A stretch of DNA of 64,000 nucleotides from Ardenticatenaceae bacterium (GTDB lineage: Bacteria; Chloroflexota; Anaerolineae; Promineifilales; Promineifilaceae): the NCBI GenBank assembly GCA_020634455.1, contig JACKBQ010000001.1, forward strand, positions 4,201,639 to 4,265,638, in the 5' to 3' direction. Position numbers and translations under genes: made by a program. Below the pieces are notes generated by a model, which saw only the letters and a list, made by a program, of their open reading frames with translations, had not been told where the DNA came from and made no database searches. Below are positions 8,301-16,903 of this stretch, one piece after another. Every line of letters starts with the position of its first letter. The stretch's first letter is position 1.

Positions 8301-10561
8301 ACTTTGAAGTAATTCCGGGTATGGGCGTTATCGCTGACCTGGCTCCCACGCAGGTGGCAACTTCTATCCAGTCACCGGGTTCGCAGTTCAACCATGTGGC
8401 GCAATGCAAGCTGGAAGATACCAACCCGCAGCTCTTTGCGGTAGATGTGCCGTATATCCACGTTAGAAGCACCAACGTAGCTGATCGAACCATCAACATC
8501 CTGGGGCTTGGCTTTGGCGACGTGCAAGGCGGGGGAGAAGTGATTCTGGGCAATCTGAGCGTCACAGTGACCCACTGGGAAGACAGACTCATTACCATTA
8601 CGGTACCCCAGTCCACTCTCTCCACCAATACCGGACCCAAGCAGCTGGAAATTATCGCCGACAACGGCCAAAGTCTGGTGAATGGCATTACTATCCATTC
8701 TCTGGGCAATAACAGCTCCTACAATCCTCGGTTGTATGAAGTAGGCCCTGGCAAACCGTACGCGACCGTTCAGGCTGGCGTAGAGGCAGCCGCCAATGGT
8801 AGTCAATCTCGCGGGACGCTGGTTGTGGTTTACCCCGGTATGCCAGAACAGTGGAACCCCAAAGGCGTCTACTACGAAAACGTTGTGATGCACTCCCCCG
8901 TGAAGCTACAAGGCGTTGGCCCCGGTGGCGTTTACGCCGATGAAAGCTATGTGCTCGGCTCTGTGCTGAACGGCTTGGCGTTCTCCGGCGATACCGGCAA
9001 TGCTGCTGCCTGGCGCGATCTAGTAGAAGGCCTGACCCGTGTTGGCAACCAGGCTATCTACGAAGGCGCAGTCATTACCGTTTACGCCGAGACGCAAAAC
9101 CAATTTGGCAATCGTTACGAAGCAGCTATTGATGGCTTCGCCATCGAAGGTGGCGACCAGCAAGGCTTCCCCAACAACATTAACCAGATTGGCGGTGGCA
9201 ACAACGGCCAAGCAGCCAACGTGGTGGTGCAGGGTGGCGGCATCTTTGTGAATGCGTTCGCTCGGAATTTGAATATTACCAACAACATCATCCAGAACAA
9301 TGGTGGCGCTTATGGTGGTGCCATTCGTCTGGGTACACCAAACTTGCCTCCCGGCGACCCTGGCAAAGATGCCCAAAACGATGACATCTACATTGCCAAC
9401 AACCAGATTTTGGCCAACGGTGGTACGAATCTGGCTGGAGCTATCGGTATTTTCGATGGCGCTGAGGGATACGAAGTGGCTTTCAATGACATCTGCGGTA
9501 ACTACTCCACCGAATATGGTGGCGGTATTAGCCACTACGGTTACAGTCCGCAGGGCAGCATTCACAACAACCGCATCTACTTCAACCATTCAATGGATGA
9601 AGGCGGCGGCATCATGATTGCTGGCGAGCTGCCCCCAAACGCGACGACGCTGTCCCCTGGCACGGGGCCGGTAGACATCTACAGCAACATCATTCAGGCA
9701 AATCTGTCTAATGATGATGGTGGTGGTGTGCGCTTCTTGATGGCAGGTAACTTCCCGTTCAATGTGTACAACAACGTTATCGTGAACAACGTTTCTACGC
9801 ATGAAGGTGGCGGTGTCTCGCTGAACGATGCACCCGCTGTGCGCTTCTATAACAATACCGTTATGAAGAACCTGACGACGGCAACGGCAATCACCAGCAA
9901 TGGCCAACCAGCGCCAGCCGGCCTTTCTACCAGCCTGAACAGTGATTTGCTGCAAGCATCGCTGCGGGTGGGTGACCCGGTGTTTAGCAACCCGGTGATG
10001 TTTAACAATATCTTCTGGGATAACCGGGCTGGCTCTTGGGATGGGAATGGCATTGCCGGTATCGGTTTGGAAGGCGACCCGAACCCAATTAACACCTGGG
10101 ACATCGGGACGGGCGGCAACACGCATTTGCTGCAACCCACCAATTCGCTGCTGCAAACCAGCTATGGCACCATTCCAAATGCCACCAACATTGTGGGGCT
10201 TGATCCAATGGTAAATGAAACGTACGACCTGACGGTTTCAGCCTTGCCGTGGCGCACCAACCCGAACTTTGTGGGTGTCATCATGGTGGCGGTTGACCTG
10301 CCCCCGACACTGCTGGGCGATTACCACCTGATGGCTGGCTCTCCGGCAATGGATGTTGGCGTGGCGAGTGCAGATGGCATTGTGGCCCCAGTGTTTGATA
10401 TTGATGGTGATATACGGCCGTCTAACGCAGCCTACGAAATGGGTGCCGACGAAACAGGTCAGCTCTCCGCCTTGCGGTTGGTTGTGCCAGGCGATGCCAT
10501 GCAGTTCAACTTCTTCCAAACCTACATGCCCCTGATCTTCCAGGAAAACAAGGCACAGTAA
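5321..10561 (+). CDS. Giant secreted protein with SdrD-B-like, IPT/TIG and beta-helix domains
   Basis: The 1746-residue product starts at an ATG preceded by a good AGGAGG site and has an N-terminal signal peptide (about 1-33). Carboxypeptidase-regulatory/SdrD_B-like beta-sandwich repeats occupy much of the first half; FADNNGNGKRDPGEPGIGEY near 495 is a textbook SdrD_B calcium-loop signature. An IPT/TIG-like domain lies near 1050-1125. Residues about 1137-1720 form a right-handed parallel beta-helix, starting with GKPYATVQAGVEAA and carrying many NNxI/NNGG turns like pectate-lyase-fold proteins. The C-terminus reads TYMPLIFQENKAQ, a motif shared with two other exported proteins here. It is probably a surface or matrix protein; no catalytic site could be assigned. 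It opens the exported block that continues with the cupredoxins. Confidence 0.85.
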   Translation: MERRGSLLLILLLGLCAILIAMLPTSSAMVDAAGSVAIDKLVVNAEPAAPAAPTATTQTIALQVASARTEPLWGAPIGDPNPPGIATGDSITEYQFIINEDNTGETRTDRYTGGCAPFWDEEETIPNPDYPATCDWPSIAGIASWSPIVTQGDETILSDNTTLTLQPGRYLISVIADGFKLDGQWFTIPMEEDVNNPGVATVNVSMQPLPLPTASLVIKVFEDNGLPNSAADVPAEAGLAGFEGHLGDIGGDVTNDVYGNPICTEYEPGDGPNGYLWVDGAPVPIDGSGGKCLSDENGDIIIHNLGTNRFEAWVVPPDGTDWVQTTTLEGNKPWDSWVQEGSTGYDTEFVIANEPFPVTIFGFVKPSTPDLGGNGEIRGVIANAEVYVPFNGGLPYQGHLWGGLSGAKIRDTVANPWIALSDLLGGDTAVWIGQGELDGSFTIPNVPDGDYLLTYWDAPQLNILDLVQVSVVNGEVVDMGVLFVTGWFTTVHGYVFADNNGNGKRDPGEPGIGEYPVLLRKRDNTEMDRGGILVPTGPDGYYEYENMYPYNNWLVLEAFSPSYKITGYTYQPFNQPAETTILGEGVDVGVMPVIGQSGRIDWGVQPYGPGENGGIAGTVFYDTTRAEYDPSLAAVEPWAPGIPGLEMNLYEPVACTNPLTETCDESGTYLLDTDGSYAKGALLQTLVTEQWEDGRPINCQAYDVEGNPVDHWILPAADSGQICLEPMAMGTQFQNDFATVNGNYGFGDLATGDYLVEVVVPNDAYGRPMFQVEREEDLNVFSGNEYLSQPTAGKPAANPPDFPVCAGPLHTVDVAGIDADGDLEFLDNGDPNPLFDGDGLDAVENPDFAAEGGSIFEGTDRHLCDTKLVTVIEGRAVAPSFTFFTHVPIPGRWWGLILDDLTLSTDPREWTFGEKAGIPNAPIGVYDFTERLMTTLESDPNGLFTALMPSTMTMNAPSPTGMFANMFRLVGNDPGQPGQLNANYNPQYRTIAANFEVIPGMGVIADLAPTQVATSIQSPGSQFNHVAQCKLEDTNPQLFAVDVPYIHVRSTNVADRTINILGLGFGDVQGGGEVILGNLSVTVTHWEDRLITITVPQSTLSTNTGPKQLEIIADNGQSLVNGITIHSLGNNSSYNPRLYEVGPGKPYATVQAGVEAAANGSQSRGTLVVVYPGMPEQWNPKGVYYENVVMHSPVKLQGVGPGGVYADESYVLGSVLNGLAFSGDTGNAAAWRDLVEGLTRVGNQAIYEGAVITVYAETQNQFGNRYEAAIDGFAIEGGDQQGFPNNINQIGGGNNGQAANVVVQGGGIFVNAFARNLNITNNIIQNNGGAYGGAIRLGTPNLPPGDPGKDAQNDDIYIANNQILANGGTNLAGAIGIFDGAEGYEVAFNDICGNYSTEYGGGISHYGYSPQGSIHNNRIYFNHSMDEGGGIMIAGELPPNATTLSPGTGPVDIYSNIIQANLSNDDGGGVRFLMAGNFPFNVYNNVIVNNVSTHEGGGVSLNDAPAVRFYNNTVMKNLTTATAITSNGQPAPAGLSTSLNSDLLQASLRVGDPVFSNPVMFNNIFWDNRAGSWDGNGIAGIGLEGDPNPINTWDIGTGGNTHLLQPTNSLLQTSYGTIPNATNIVGLDPMVNETYDLTVSALPWRTNPNFVGVIMVAVDLPPTLLGDYHLMAGSPAMDVGVASADGIVAPVFDIDGDIRPSNAAYEMGADETGQLSALRLVVPGDAMQFNFFQTYMPLIFQENKAQ

Positions 10562-10573
10562 GATACCGAGAAA

Positions 10574-10602
10574 TGCAGGAGGCGGTGCAGCCGCCTCCTG
10601 CA
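10574..10602. other. Intergenic hairpin before the first cupredoxin gene
   Basis: A perfect 12-bp inverted repeat (TGCAGGAGGCGG, 10574-10585; partner 10591-10602) with a 5-base loop lies between the beta-helix gene and the cupredoxin gene. No T-run follows, so it is more likely an mRNA-stabilising or attenuating structure than a terminator. Its left arm contains an AGGAGG that could mimic a ribosome site; the true site for the next gene (GGAG) is just downstream. Confidence 0.6.
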
Positions 10603-10618
10603 CGACAGGAGTACAGAG

Positions 10619-11965
10619 ATGAGAAAAACAATTCGTTCGCGCAAATTAAACCGACGCGATTTCCTAAAATTAGGTGGGGGTGTCCTCACTGGCGCGGCGC
10701 TCACTCGCTTGCTGCCGCGTACCCTGGGTCAGTCTGGGCTGGTTGCCAAGGCAGATGATTATTCCCAGGTGGTAAGCAATGTGCCCGACCTGCACCTGGC
10801 GGGCACCGATGGCTGGATTTATCTGCCCGGTGAAGTGCCGATTCCTGGCTCAGTAAACCAGTTTTATCAACCAGACAACTATGCCCCGAACCTGTTAACC
10901 ACCTATATGTTTGGGTTTCGGGATGTCACAGGGCTCTCGGACGATCTGGTTTTTGCCCAAAAAATGAAGTGCCAGGCAACTGCGCCGCTCTTTTGGGTAA
11001 ACGAAGGCCAAGAATACCGGATTCAGCTGACCAATCTGGGGTTGCAGATGCGCCCTGATCTGATTGATGAGCATACTGTTCACTGGCACGGTTTTCGCAA
11101 TGCCTGGCCCATCTTCGATGGTGAGCCGCATTCTTCGGTTCGTGTACCCATTGGGCGCAGCCTGACCTACTTTTACCAGCCATTCCATCCTGGTACTTAT
11201 ATGTATCACTGCCATGTAGAAGAAACGGAGCATGTGCACATGGGTATGACTGGTTCGGTCTTTGTGCGGCCGGCGCAGGACGGTACGCCCATTGTGGCGG
11301 CTAATGGCAAAACGTATGACCGCTTTGCTTACAACTGTGGCGATGGCTCGACTGGCTACGACCGGGAGTTTGTGCTGAATCTGACCGACCTCTGGGCAGA
11401 GGCCCACTGGGCAGACTCGCACGTGCAGCTGCCAGACTGGACAGATTTTAACGCGGATTATTATTTGCTAAACGGCCGTGTTTATCCAGACACCGTTGCC
11501 CCCAATGGCCTGGGGTTGGACACCAACACGGGCATCCTGCAGCCGCCGCCCGGACGACCTGAGCTGCAATACCAGCCACTTTCCTCACTCATTGAGTGCG
11601 AATCTGGCGACCGGGTGCTGCTGCGGCTCATCAACCTGACCTTCGGCCAGCACGCTATGTCTTTGCCGGGCATGAAGATGCGTGTAGTAGGCAAAGATGC
11701 CACTCACCTGCGCAGCTCGTACGACGGCACCGACTACACCTACGATACCCACACCGTTTATCTGGGTACCGGGGCAACGGTTGATGCAATCTTTACAGCG
11801 CCAGAGGTAACCGAAACCCAAACCTACCTGTTCTACAACCGGAACTTCGACCGCTTAACGAATGCTGGTGGGCAGGGCTACGGTGGTCAAATGACGGAAA
11901 TTCGTGTTCATCCCGCCGGCACGCTGGCACCACAAACCGAACCCAACACGAATCCCAGATTGTAG
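10619..11965 (+). CDS. Tat-exported multicopper-oxidase-like protein with copper ligands only in domain 1
   Basis: The 448-residue protein has a twin-arginine signal (LNRRDFLKLGGG) and two cupredoxin domains. Domain 1 (about 80-225) carries HWHG near residue 159 (type 2/3 copper ligands) and YHCHVEETEHVHMGM near 197. The latter holds the Cys, His and Met of a type 1 copper site and resembles the HCHIEPHLHMGM motif of ascorbate oxidase with two residues inserted. Domain 2 (about 275-430) has lost the usual HPxHxH and HCH motifs (GQHAMSLPG is the corresponding stretch). As a single chain it cannot build a normal trinuclear centre. The next gene has His clusters only in domain 2, so the two could complement each other. 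It may oxidise Cu(I), phenols or another substrate; this is inferred. Confidence 0.82.
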   Translation: MRKTIRSRKLNRRDFLKLGGGVLTGAALTRLLPRTLGQSGLVAKADDYSQVVSNVPDLHLAGTDGWIYLPGEVPIPGSVNQFYQPDNYAPNLLTTYMFGFRDVTGLSDDLVFAQKMKCQATAPLFWVNEGQEYRIQLTNLGLQMRPDLIDEHTVHWHGFRNAWPIFDGEPHSSVRVPIGRSLTYFYQPFHPGTYMYHCHVEETEHVHMGMTGSVFVRPAQDGTPIVAANGKTYDRFAYNCGDGSTGYDREFVLNLTDLWAEAHWADSHVQLPDWTDFNADYYLLNGRVYPDTVAPNGLGLDTNTGILQPPPGRPELQYQPLSSLIECESGDRVLLRLINLTFGQHAMSLPGMKMRVVGKDATHLRSSYDGTDYTYDTHTVYLGTGATVDAIFTAPEVTETQTYLFYNRNFDRLTNAGGQGYGGQMTEIRVHPAGTLAPQTEPNTNPRL

Positions 11966-11976
11966 CCAAGGAGTTA

Positions 11977-13290
11977 ATGAACATGACGAATTTTTTCACT
12001 TTAATGCAAAATCGCCGCCGTCGCGGTGTCGCCTTTCTCATGCTCATCATTGCGATTGGCGTGGTGCTGTACAGTGTGGTGCAGGTAGAGGCAGATGGCC
12101 CTGGTGTCGTACCCAGTACAGGTATGATTTGTACAGAAAATGCTACCTCTACATTTACGCTAACGGCTAAAGAAGGCTACATCAATCTGACCGATGGCAA
12201 TGTGGTTTATATGTGGAGCTACGCCGATGGCCAGGATGACTTTCAGTATCCTGGCCCCATCTTGTGCGTAAACGAAGGAGATACGGTCACCATTGTGTTG
12301 CACAACGAACTGCCAGAAGATACATCAATTGTTTTCCCTGGGCAGATGGATGTGTTGGCCAATGGTGTGCCGATTGAGCCACAGTTTAATGGCGCTGGCG
12401 AACTGGTTTCTATGGCCAATATAGCAACGGCCGTTGGCGGCAGTGTTACGTATGAGTTTGTGGCTGAAGAGCCAGGCACGTACGTTTACCAAAGCGGCAC
12501 CAACCCCGGTGTGCAAACGCAGATGGGTTTGTTTGGCGGTCTGGTTATTCGCCCGGCGCTTGGCCCAGATTATGCGTACAACAATCCGGACACCAAGTTT
12601 AATCCTGACACTGAATACATCATGATGCTGTCCGAAATTGACCCCTTGATGCACCAGGCAATTGAGCGGGGCGAGACGTTTAACATGGCGGATTACAATG
12701 CACGGTACTTTTTGATAAACGGCCGTACCTTCCCCGATACAATCGCACCCAACAATGCGTCCTGGCTGCCAGCACAGCCGTACAGCTCGTTGGCCTATAT
12801 TCATCCGTATGATGAAATTGCCAACCCGGATCCGGCCATTGACCGCTTTATTGGCATGGGTGTAGAGGGTTATCCCTTCCATCCCCATGCATTTAATGCG
12901 CGGGTTGTGGCTCGGGACGGCCGTGTGGTTGAAGGCCCCAATGGCGAAAATATGGCAGAAGAACGATTCTCTATCCCAGTGAATCCGGGCCAAACGGCAG
13001 ACTCACTCTTTGAGTGGACCGATATTTATGGTTGGGACGGCCAGGGTAGCCCACTGCCTGTCGAACTGCCGTCGGATCAGAATATGCCTGCTGGTTTGTT
13101 CTACGGCAGTCCGTTCCTGGGCAATCAGGACACAGTGCCGGTAGGGGTTCATTCTGTTAATCAATGTGGTGAGTTCTATCACATCGCTCACAACCATGCG
13201 TTGCAGCAAATTACTGGTTGGGGTGTGGTGCTGGTAGGGCAGGTAACTTTTACCCGCATAGACCCGCCACTGCCGAATAACTGCCAATAG
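11977..13290 (+). CDS. Cupredoxin protein with histidine ligands only in domain 2
   Basis: The 437-residue protein starts with an AAGGAG site 8 bases upstream and an N-terminal hydrophobic segment (about 19-36; signal or anchor). Two cupredoxin domains follow. In domain 1 the HWHG and HCH positions are replaced (HNELPEDTSIVFPG and GTYVYQSGTNPG). In domain 2 His pairs remain: FHPHAF near residue 303 and YHIAHNHAL near 402, the latter where canonical enzymes have HCHxxxH, so the type 1 Cys is absent. This is the mirror image of the preceding gene, which keeps only domain-1 ligands. The start lies 11 bases after that gene's stop, so the two are surely co-transcribed. A copper-binding subunit of a hetero-oligomer is the best guess. 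Confidence 0.75.
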   Translation: MNMTNFFTLMQNRRRRGVAFLMLIIAIGVVLYSVVQVEADGPGVVPSTGMICTENATSTFTLTAKEGYINLTDGNVVYMWSYADGQDDFQYPGPILCVNEGDTVTIVLHNELPEDTSIVFPGQMDVLANGVPIEPQFNGAGELVSMANIATAVGGSVTYEFVAEEPGTYVYQSGTNPGVQTQMGLFGGLVIRPALGPDYAYNNPDTKFNPDTEYIMMLSEIDPLMHQAIERGETFNMADYNARYFLINGRTFPDTIAPNNASWLPAQPYSSLAYIHPYDEIANPDPAIDRFIGMGVEGYPFHPHAFNARVVARDGRVVEGPNGENMAEERFSIPVNPGQTADSLFEWTDIYGWDGQGSPLPVELPSDQNMPAGLFYGSPFLGNQDTVPVGVHSVNQCGEFYHIAHNHALQQITGWGVVLVGQVTFTRIDPPLPNNCQ

Positions 13291-13316
13291 GCAGTCAGCC
13301 TACAAGGAGATAGCTA

Positions 13317-16300
13317 ATGAAGTTACACACTAAAAAACACCCCCTGCTCCTGGCTGTCGTTTTGGCCGTGCTGGCAGTTGCGGGCTTAATCCGCACCTTT
13401 AGCGCAACCGCGTCACCAGCCCGCCAGCCCCTGGCCATGCCAGTAGCCGACGTGCTGCCAGCCTTTACCTGTCTGGAAGATGTGCCTGGCGAGCGTACTT
13501 GTGAAGTATGGGCACGCGAAGGCAGCCTGGACTTGCCGGACGGCGGCACGGCTCCCATTTGGGGCTTTGCCAACCGCCTGCCAGACCCGGCTTCATTCCC
13601 TGGCCCGGCTTTAATTGTGAACCAAGGCGACATCGTGAACGTTGTCTTCCACAACGAAATCCCTGGTGAGAACATCTCTCTGGCTTTTACGGGCCAAGAG
13701 CTGTACCCAGACCTGACTGGTATTGCTGCTGGCGAGACGGTTACTTATACGTTTACGGCCGTTTCCCCCGGAACCTTCAAATACGAAGCAGGCCTTACAC
13801 CCAACGGCGCACGCCAGGTAGCCATGGGGCTTGGCGGTGGGCTGATTGTACGCCCCGCCACGCCTAACCAGGCCTACGACATCGCCGCCTCTGCATACAA
13901 TGATGAAGCCCTGCTCGTCTTCAACGAGCTGGACCCGGCCTTCAACGCCGACCCCAACGGCTTTAGCATGACCGATTACACCCCGGCCTACTGGTTCATT
14001 AACGGCAAGGCATACTCACAAACCGAGAAAATTCTCACCGCGCCGGGCAACAACCTTTTGCTCCGCACCGTAAACCTGGGTTTGCAAGAGCACTCTCTGG
14101 GCGTGTTAGGCATGTACCAAACGATGCTGGCCGTAGACGGTTCCCTGAAACCGTACACCACAGAAATGGTTGCCTACACCCTCGGCGCTGGCGAAACCTT
14201 CGATAGTATCGTCACCATTCCGGCCGATGCCATCGAGAACCAAAGCTTTGCCGTCTACAACACGGGTACGCAGCAGCTTTACAACAACGGCGATACCAGT
14301 AGCATCGGTGGTATCTTCACATTCATCGAGGTAAGCGGCGGCGCAGCAGCCCCGGCAGGTGGTCCATTGGCCACTGGTTTAGCCGTATCGCCAAATCCCA
14401 CCTCTGGCAATGTGGACGTAACGCTCGACGCTTTTCTGGATACAACCGCAACCAGCGGCTTGGATATTGTTGCCTGGGAATACTTCCTGAATGATTTAGG
14501 CGACCCCGGCACCGGTATCTCCGCAACGTTGGCGGCGGGAACCAGCATTAGCGTAACTGCCTCCATCCCCACCAGCACCTTGTCCACCCTGCCCGCAGGC
14601 GACGTATCTATTTACGTGCGCGGCCAGGATAGCAGCGGCACCTGGGGACCGGTCAACAGTACCATTTTGGATTTGGTTGTAGATGGCCCAGTCATCACCA
14701 GCTTGTATCTGGTAAACAACCCATCCAATGGCACCAAAAACGTAGGCATTCAGGCAACAGCAGACGAAACGCCATCTGGCAATATCAACGTTGTGGCCGC
14801 CGAATACTTCATTGATGCGGTGACTGATCCTGGCACCGGCATTACCATGACGTTGAATGCAGAAGCGCCAATTGTGAGCTTGAACGCGACGATAGACGCA
14901 ACCACCATCGCTGGTTTGTCGCATGGTACACATGTGGTTTATGTACGGGCGTTGGATGCTTTGGGCAACTGGGGTGCTGTGGAGCCTGTAGACCTGAACG
15001 TAGATATGGTTGGCCCCACCTCTGTGGGTGTTGGTCTAACCCCCAACCCGTCCAACGGTACCAAGGCTGTCAACTCCGCTTCTAACGGTATTCGCCTGGA
15101 GATTGATTCCAGCGACCCATCGTTGATTGCAGAGGCCGAAGGGTTTATTGATTACGTAGACAGTGCAACCAACCCGGATGGCTCTGGCTTCCCGCTGTTG
15201 GCCAAAGATGCTCTGTACAACGGTGCGCTGGAACGCTCCTACTTTGACATTCCGCTGTCCACCATTCGCCAACTGTCTGAAGGTTCGCATGAAATCAGCT
15301 TCCATGCCCGCGACATGGCTGGCAACTGGGGTGACATTGCTTCCTTGACGTTAGTGGTAGACATGACCGGTCCGGAAGTTAGCAATGTTGTCGCCGACCC
15401 GAACCCGACGCCAGGCGGCCGTATGCAAATCATCACCCTCACGGCTGATGTAGCAGACATGCTCGGTGGTACGAATATTACCCGCGTGGAATGGTTTGTG
15501 GATACAGACCCCGGTTTTGGCAATGGGTTCCCCATGCTGGCTCAAGATGGCTTATTCGACAGCAGTGCTGAAGCTGTGATCAGTGAGTTGAATGTGAGCT
15601 CCTGGTTCTCTGGCGACTATACGCTCTATGTGCGGGCACAGGATGCGGCCGGCAACTGGGGCGAGGTTGGCAGCGTGGTTCTCACTGTGAACGGCCGTCC
15701 GAACCCGTTCCTGGTAGATAACTTTGAAACCGGTAACCTGGCTGCCTGGCAAGCTGTGGTTGGCGACATGGCTATTTCAGAAATGGCCGCTATGGATGGA
15801 ACCATGGGTGTTACGGCCGACTTGAACAGCGGTGCTCCGGCTTACCTGGTTGATACTTCACCTACCTCTGGATTGGGATGTTTCACCACTTCCTTCTCCT
15901 ACCGTAGCCAAAGCCTGGATACCAAGCAGGAAGAGGTAGACATCTACCAGGCTAAAGATGCATATGGTTACGCCATCTTCGGTATTACGCTGGAGCAGGG
16001 GCCGCAAGGGCATGAAATTAATGCCTGGGCTTTGCAATATGGCGTACGTGTTGAAGGTGAAGGCATTCATCTGAAAAACGGCCTGGCTCGACATGACATT
16101 GCACTAGAATGGAATGTGGAAGATGGCACGCTGGACTTGCTCCTGGATGGCGAAGTGGTGAATACGCTCACTGATCTGGAAATTGTGGATATGGAGTTTG
16201 AAGAAGTATGGCTCGGCCCAGCAAGCGGCGTGAACAGCGCTTCTCGCGGCTTGATGCAGTTCGATAACTACGCATCTGCTCCATGTGGCAATACCATCTT

Positions 16301-16328
16301 TATGCCTTTGATTTTCAACGGCCAATAA
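13317..16328 (+). CDS. Cupredoxin-like and Ig-like repeat exported protein
   Basis: This 1003-residue product follows the second cupredoxin gene by 26 bases with an AAGGAG site. After a signal peptide (about 1-30) come two cupredoxin-like domains (about 45-195 and 225-345) homologous in layout to the preceding proteins but without copper-ligand motifs. Four or so Ig-like repeats (about 355-800) each contain an NPS/TxG strand and end in a D.AGNWG-type signature. A C-terminal jelly-roll-like domain (about 800-985) follows, and the protein ends in IFMPLIFNGQ. It probably serves as a scaffold or surface anchor for the two ligand-bearing cupredoxins. No enzymatic role is apparent. Confidence 0.75.
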   Translation: MKLHTKKHPLLLAVVLAVLAVAGLIRTFSATASPARQPLAMPVADVLPAFTCLEDVPGERTCEVWAREGSLDLPDGGTAPIWGFANRLPDPASFPGPALIVNQGDIVNVVFHNEIPGENISLAFTGQELYPDLTGIAAGETVTYTFTAVSPGTFKYEAGLTPNGARQVAMGLGGGLIVRPATPNQAYDIAASAYNDEALLVFNELDPAFNADPNGFSMTDYTPAYWFINGKAYSQTEKILTAPGNNLLLRTVNLGLQEHSLGVLGMYQTMLAVDGSLKPYTTEMVAYTLGAGETFDSIVTIPADAIENQSFAVYNTGTQQLYNNGDTSSIGGIFTFIEVSGGAAAPAGGPLATGLAVSPNPTSGNVDVTLDAFLDTTATSGLDIVAWEYFLNDLGDPGTGISATLAAGTSISVTASIPTSTLSTLPAGDVSIYVRGQDSSGTWGPVNSTILDLVVDGPVITSLYLVNNPSNGTKNVGIQATADETPSGNINVVAAEYFIDAVTDPGTGITMTLNAEAPIVSLNATIDATTIAGLSHGTHVVYVRALDALGNWGAVEPVDLNVDMVGPTSVGVGLTPNPSNGTKAVNSASNGIRLEIDSSDPSLIAEAEGFIDYVDSATNPDGSGFPLLAKDALYNGALERSYFDIPLSTIRQLSEGSHEISFHARDMAGNWGDIASLTLVVDMTGPEVSNVVADPNPTPGGRMQIITLTADVADMLGGTNITRVEWFVDTDPGFGNGFPMLAQDGLFDSSAEAVISELNVSSWFSGDYTLYVRAQDAAGNWGEVGSVVLTVNGRPNPFLVDNFETGNLAAWQAVVGDMAISEMAAMDGTMGVTADLNSGAPAYLVDTSPTSGLGCFTTSFSYRSQSLDTKQEEVDIYQAKDAYGYAIFGITLEQGPQGHEINAWALQYGVRVEGEGIHLKNGLARHDIALEWNVEDGTLDLLLDGEVVNTLTDLEIVDMEFEEVWLGPASGVNSASRGLMQFDNYASAPCGNTIFMPLIFNGQ

Positions 16329-16340
16329 CTTAATTCCAAC

Positions 16341-16381
16341 AGTAAGAGGTATGGATCATACTTTAGTCCATACCTCTTACT
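16341..16381. other. Hairpin immediately upstream of a ribosome binding site
   Basis: A perfect 15-bp inverted repeat (16341-16355 with 16367-16381, 11-base spacer) ends directly at the AGGAG (16383-16387) of the next gene. No T-tract follows. It could be an mRNA processing/stability element or could control access to the ribosome site. Confidence 0.65.
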
Positions 16382-16392
16382 AGGAGTAAATC

Positions 16393-16890
16393 ATGAGCGA
16401 TTTAACTGTTAAAGATTCAAGTGAAAAGATAACAAACCCGATGTGGCCGCGTTTGATTGTGGCGGTTGTGTTGTTGGTGGCGATTGCCGCTGCGGGTTAC
16501 TGGGGATGGCAGCAATATCAATTACGCCTTGCTGAAGCTCACAAAGCTGAAATTCAAGCTGAAGCCATTGCCCAGATTGAAGATCAGTGGGGCGTGCGGT
16601 TTATGCACGTCGCGTTGGTAGCGGAGGGCGGCTTGCTGGATGTGCGGTATCAGGTCACTGATCCGGACAAGGCAATTTATATGTTTGACGAAGTGGAAAA
16701 CATTCCTCGCATTATTGCAGGCAATGGCGTTGAATTGGCCATGAATGACGATCCGCATACGCATGACCTTGAGTTTGGTTTTTCGTATTTCTTTTTGCTG
16801 CGTAACACAGGTGATTCTGTGCAACCTGGCGATTTGGTGACTATCAAACTCGGTGATTTGGAACTGCCTTACTTTGAGGTTGAGAAGTAG
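16393..16890 (+). CDS. Small single-span membrane protein of unknown function
   Basis: The 165-residue product has a hydrophilic N-terminus, one transmembrane helix (about 19-37, rich in Val/Ala/Leu) and an extracytoplasmic domain of about 125 residues with mixed beta character. The latter includes an acidic, His-containing stretch (NDDPHTHDLEFG) that could bind metal. I do not recognise the family. It lies between the cupredoxin trio and two CopC-type genes, with AGGAG six bases upstream of the ATG, so a part in the same copper or redox function is plausible but rests on position alone. Confidence 0.7.
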   Translation: MSDLTVKDSSEKITNPMWPRLIVAVVLLVAIAAAGYWGWQQYQLRLAEAHKAEIQAEAIAQIEDQWGVRFMHVALVAEGGLLDVRYQVTDPDKAIYMFDEVENIPRIIAGNGVELAMNDDPHTHDLEFGFSYFFLLRNTGDSVQPGDLVTIKLGDLELPYFEVEK

Positions 16891-16903
16891 CGAGATTAAT
16901 AAG

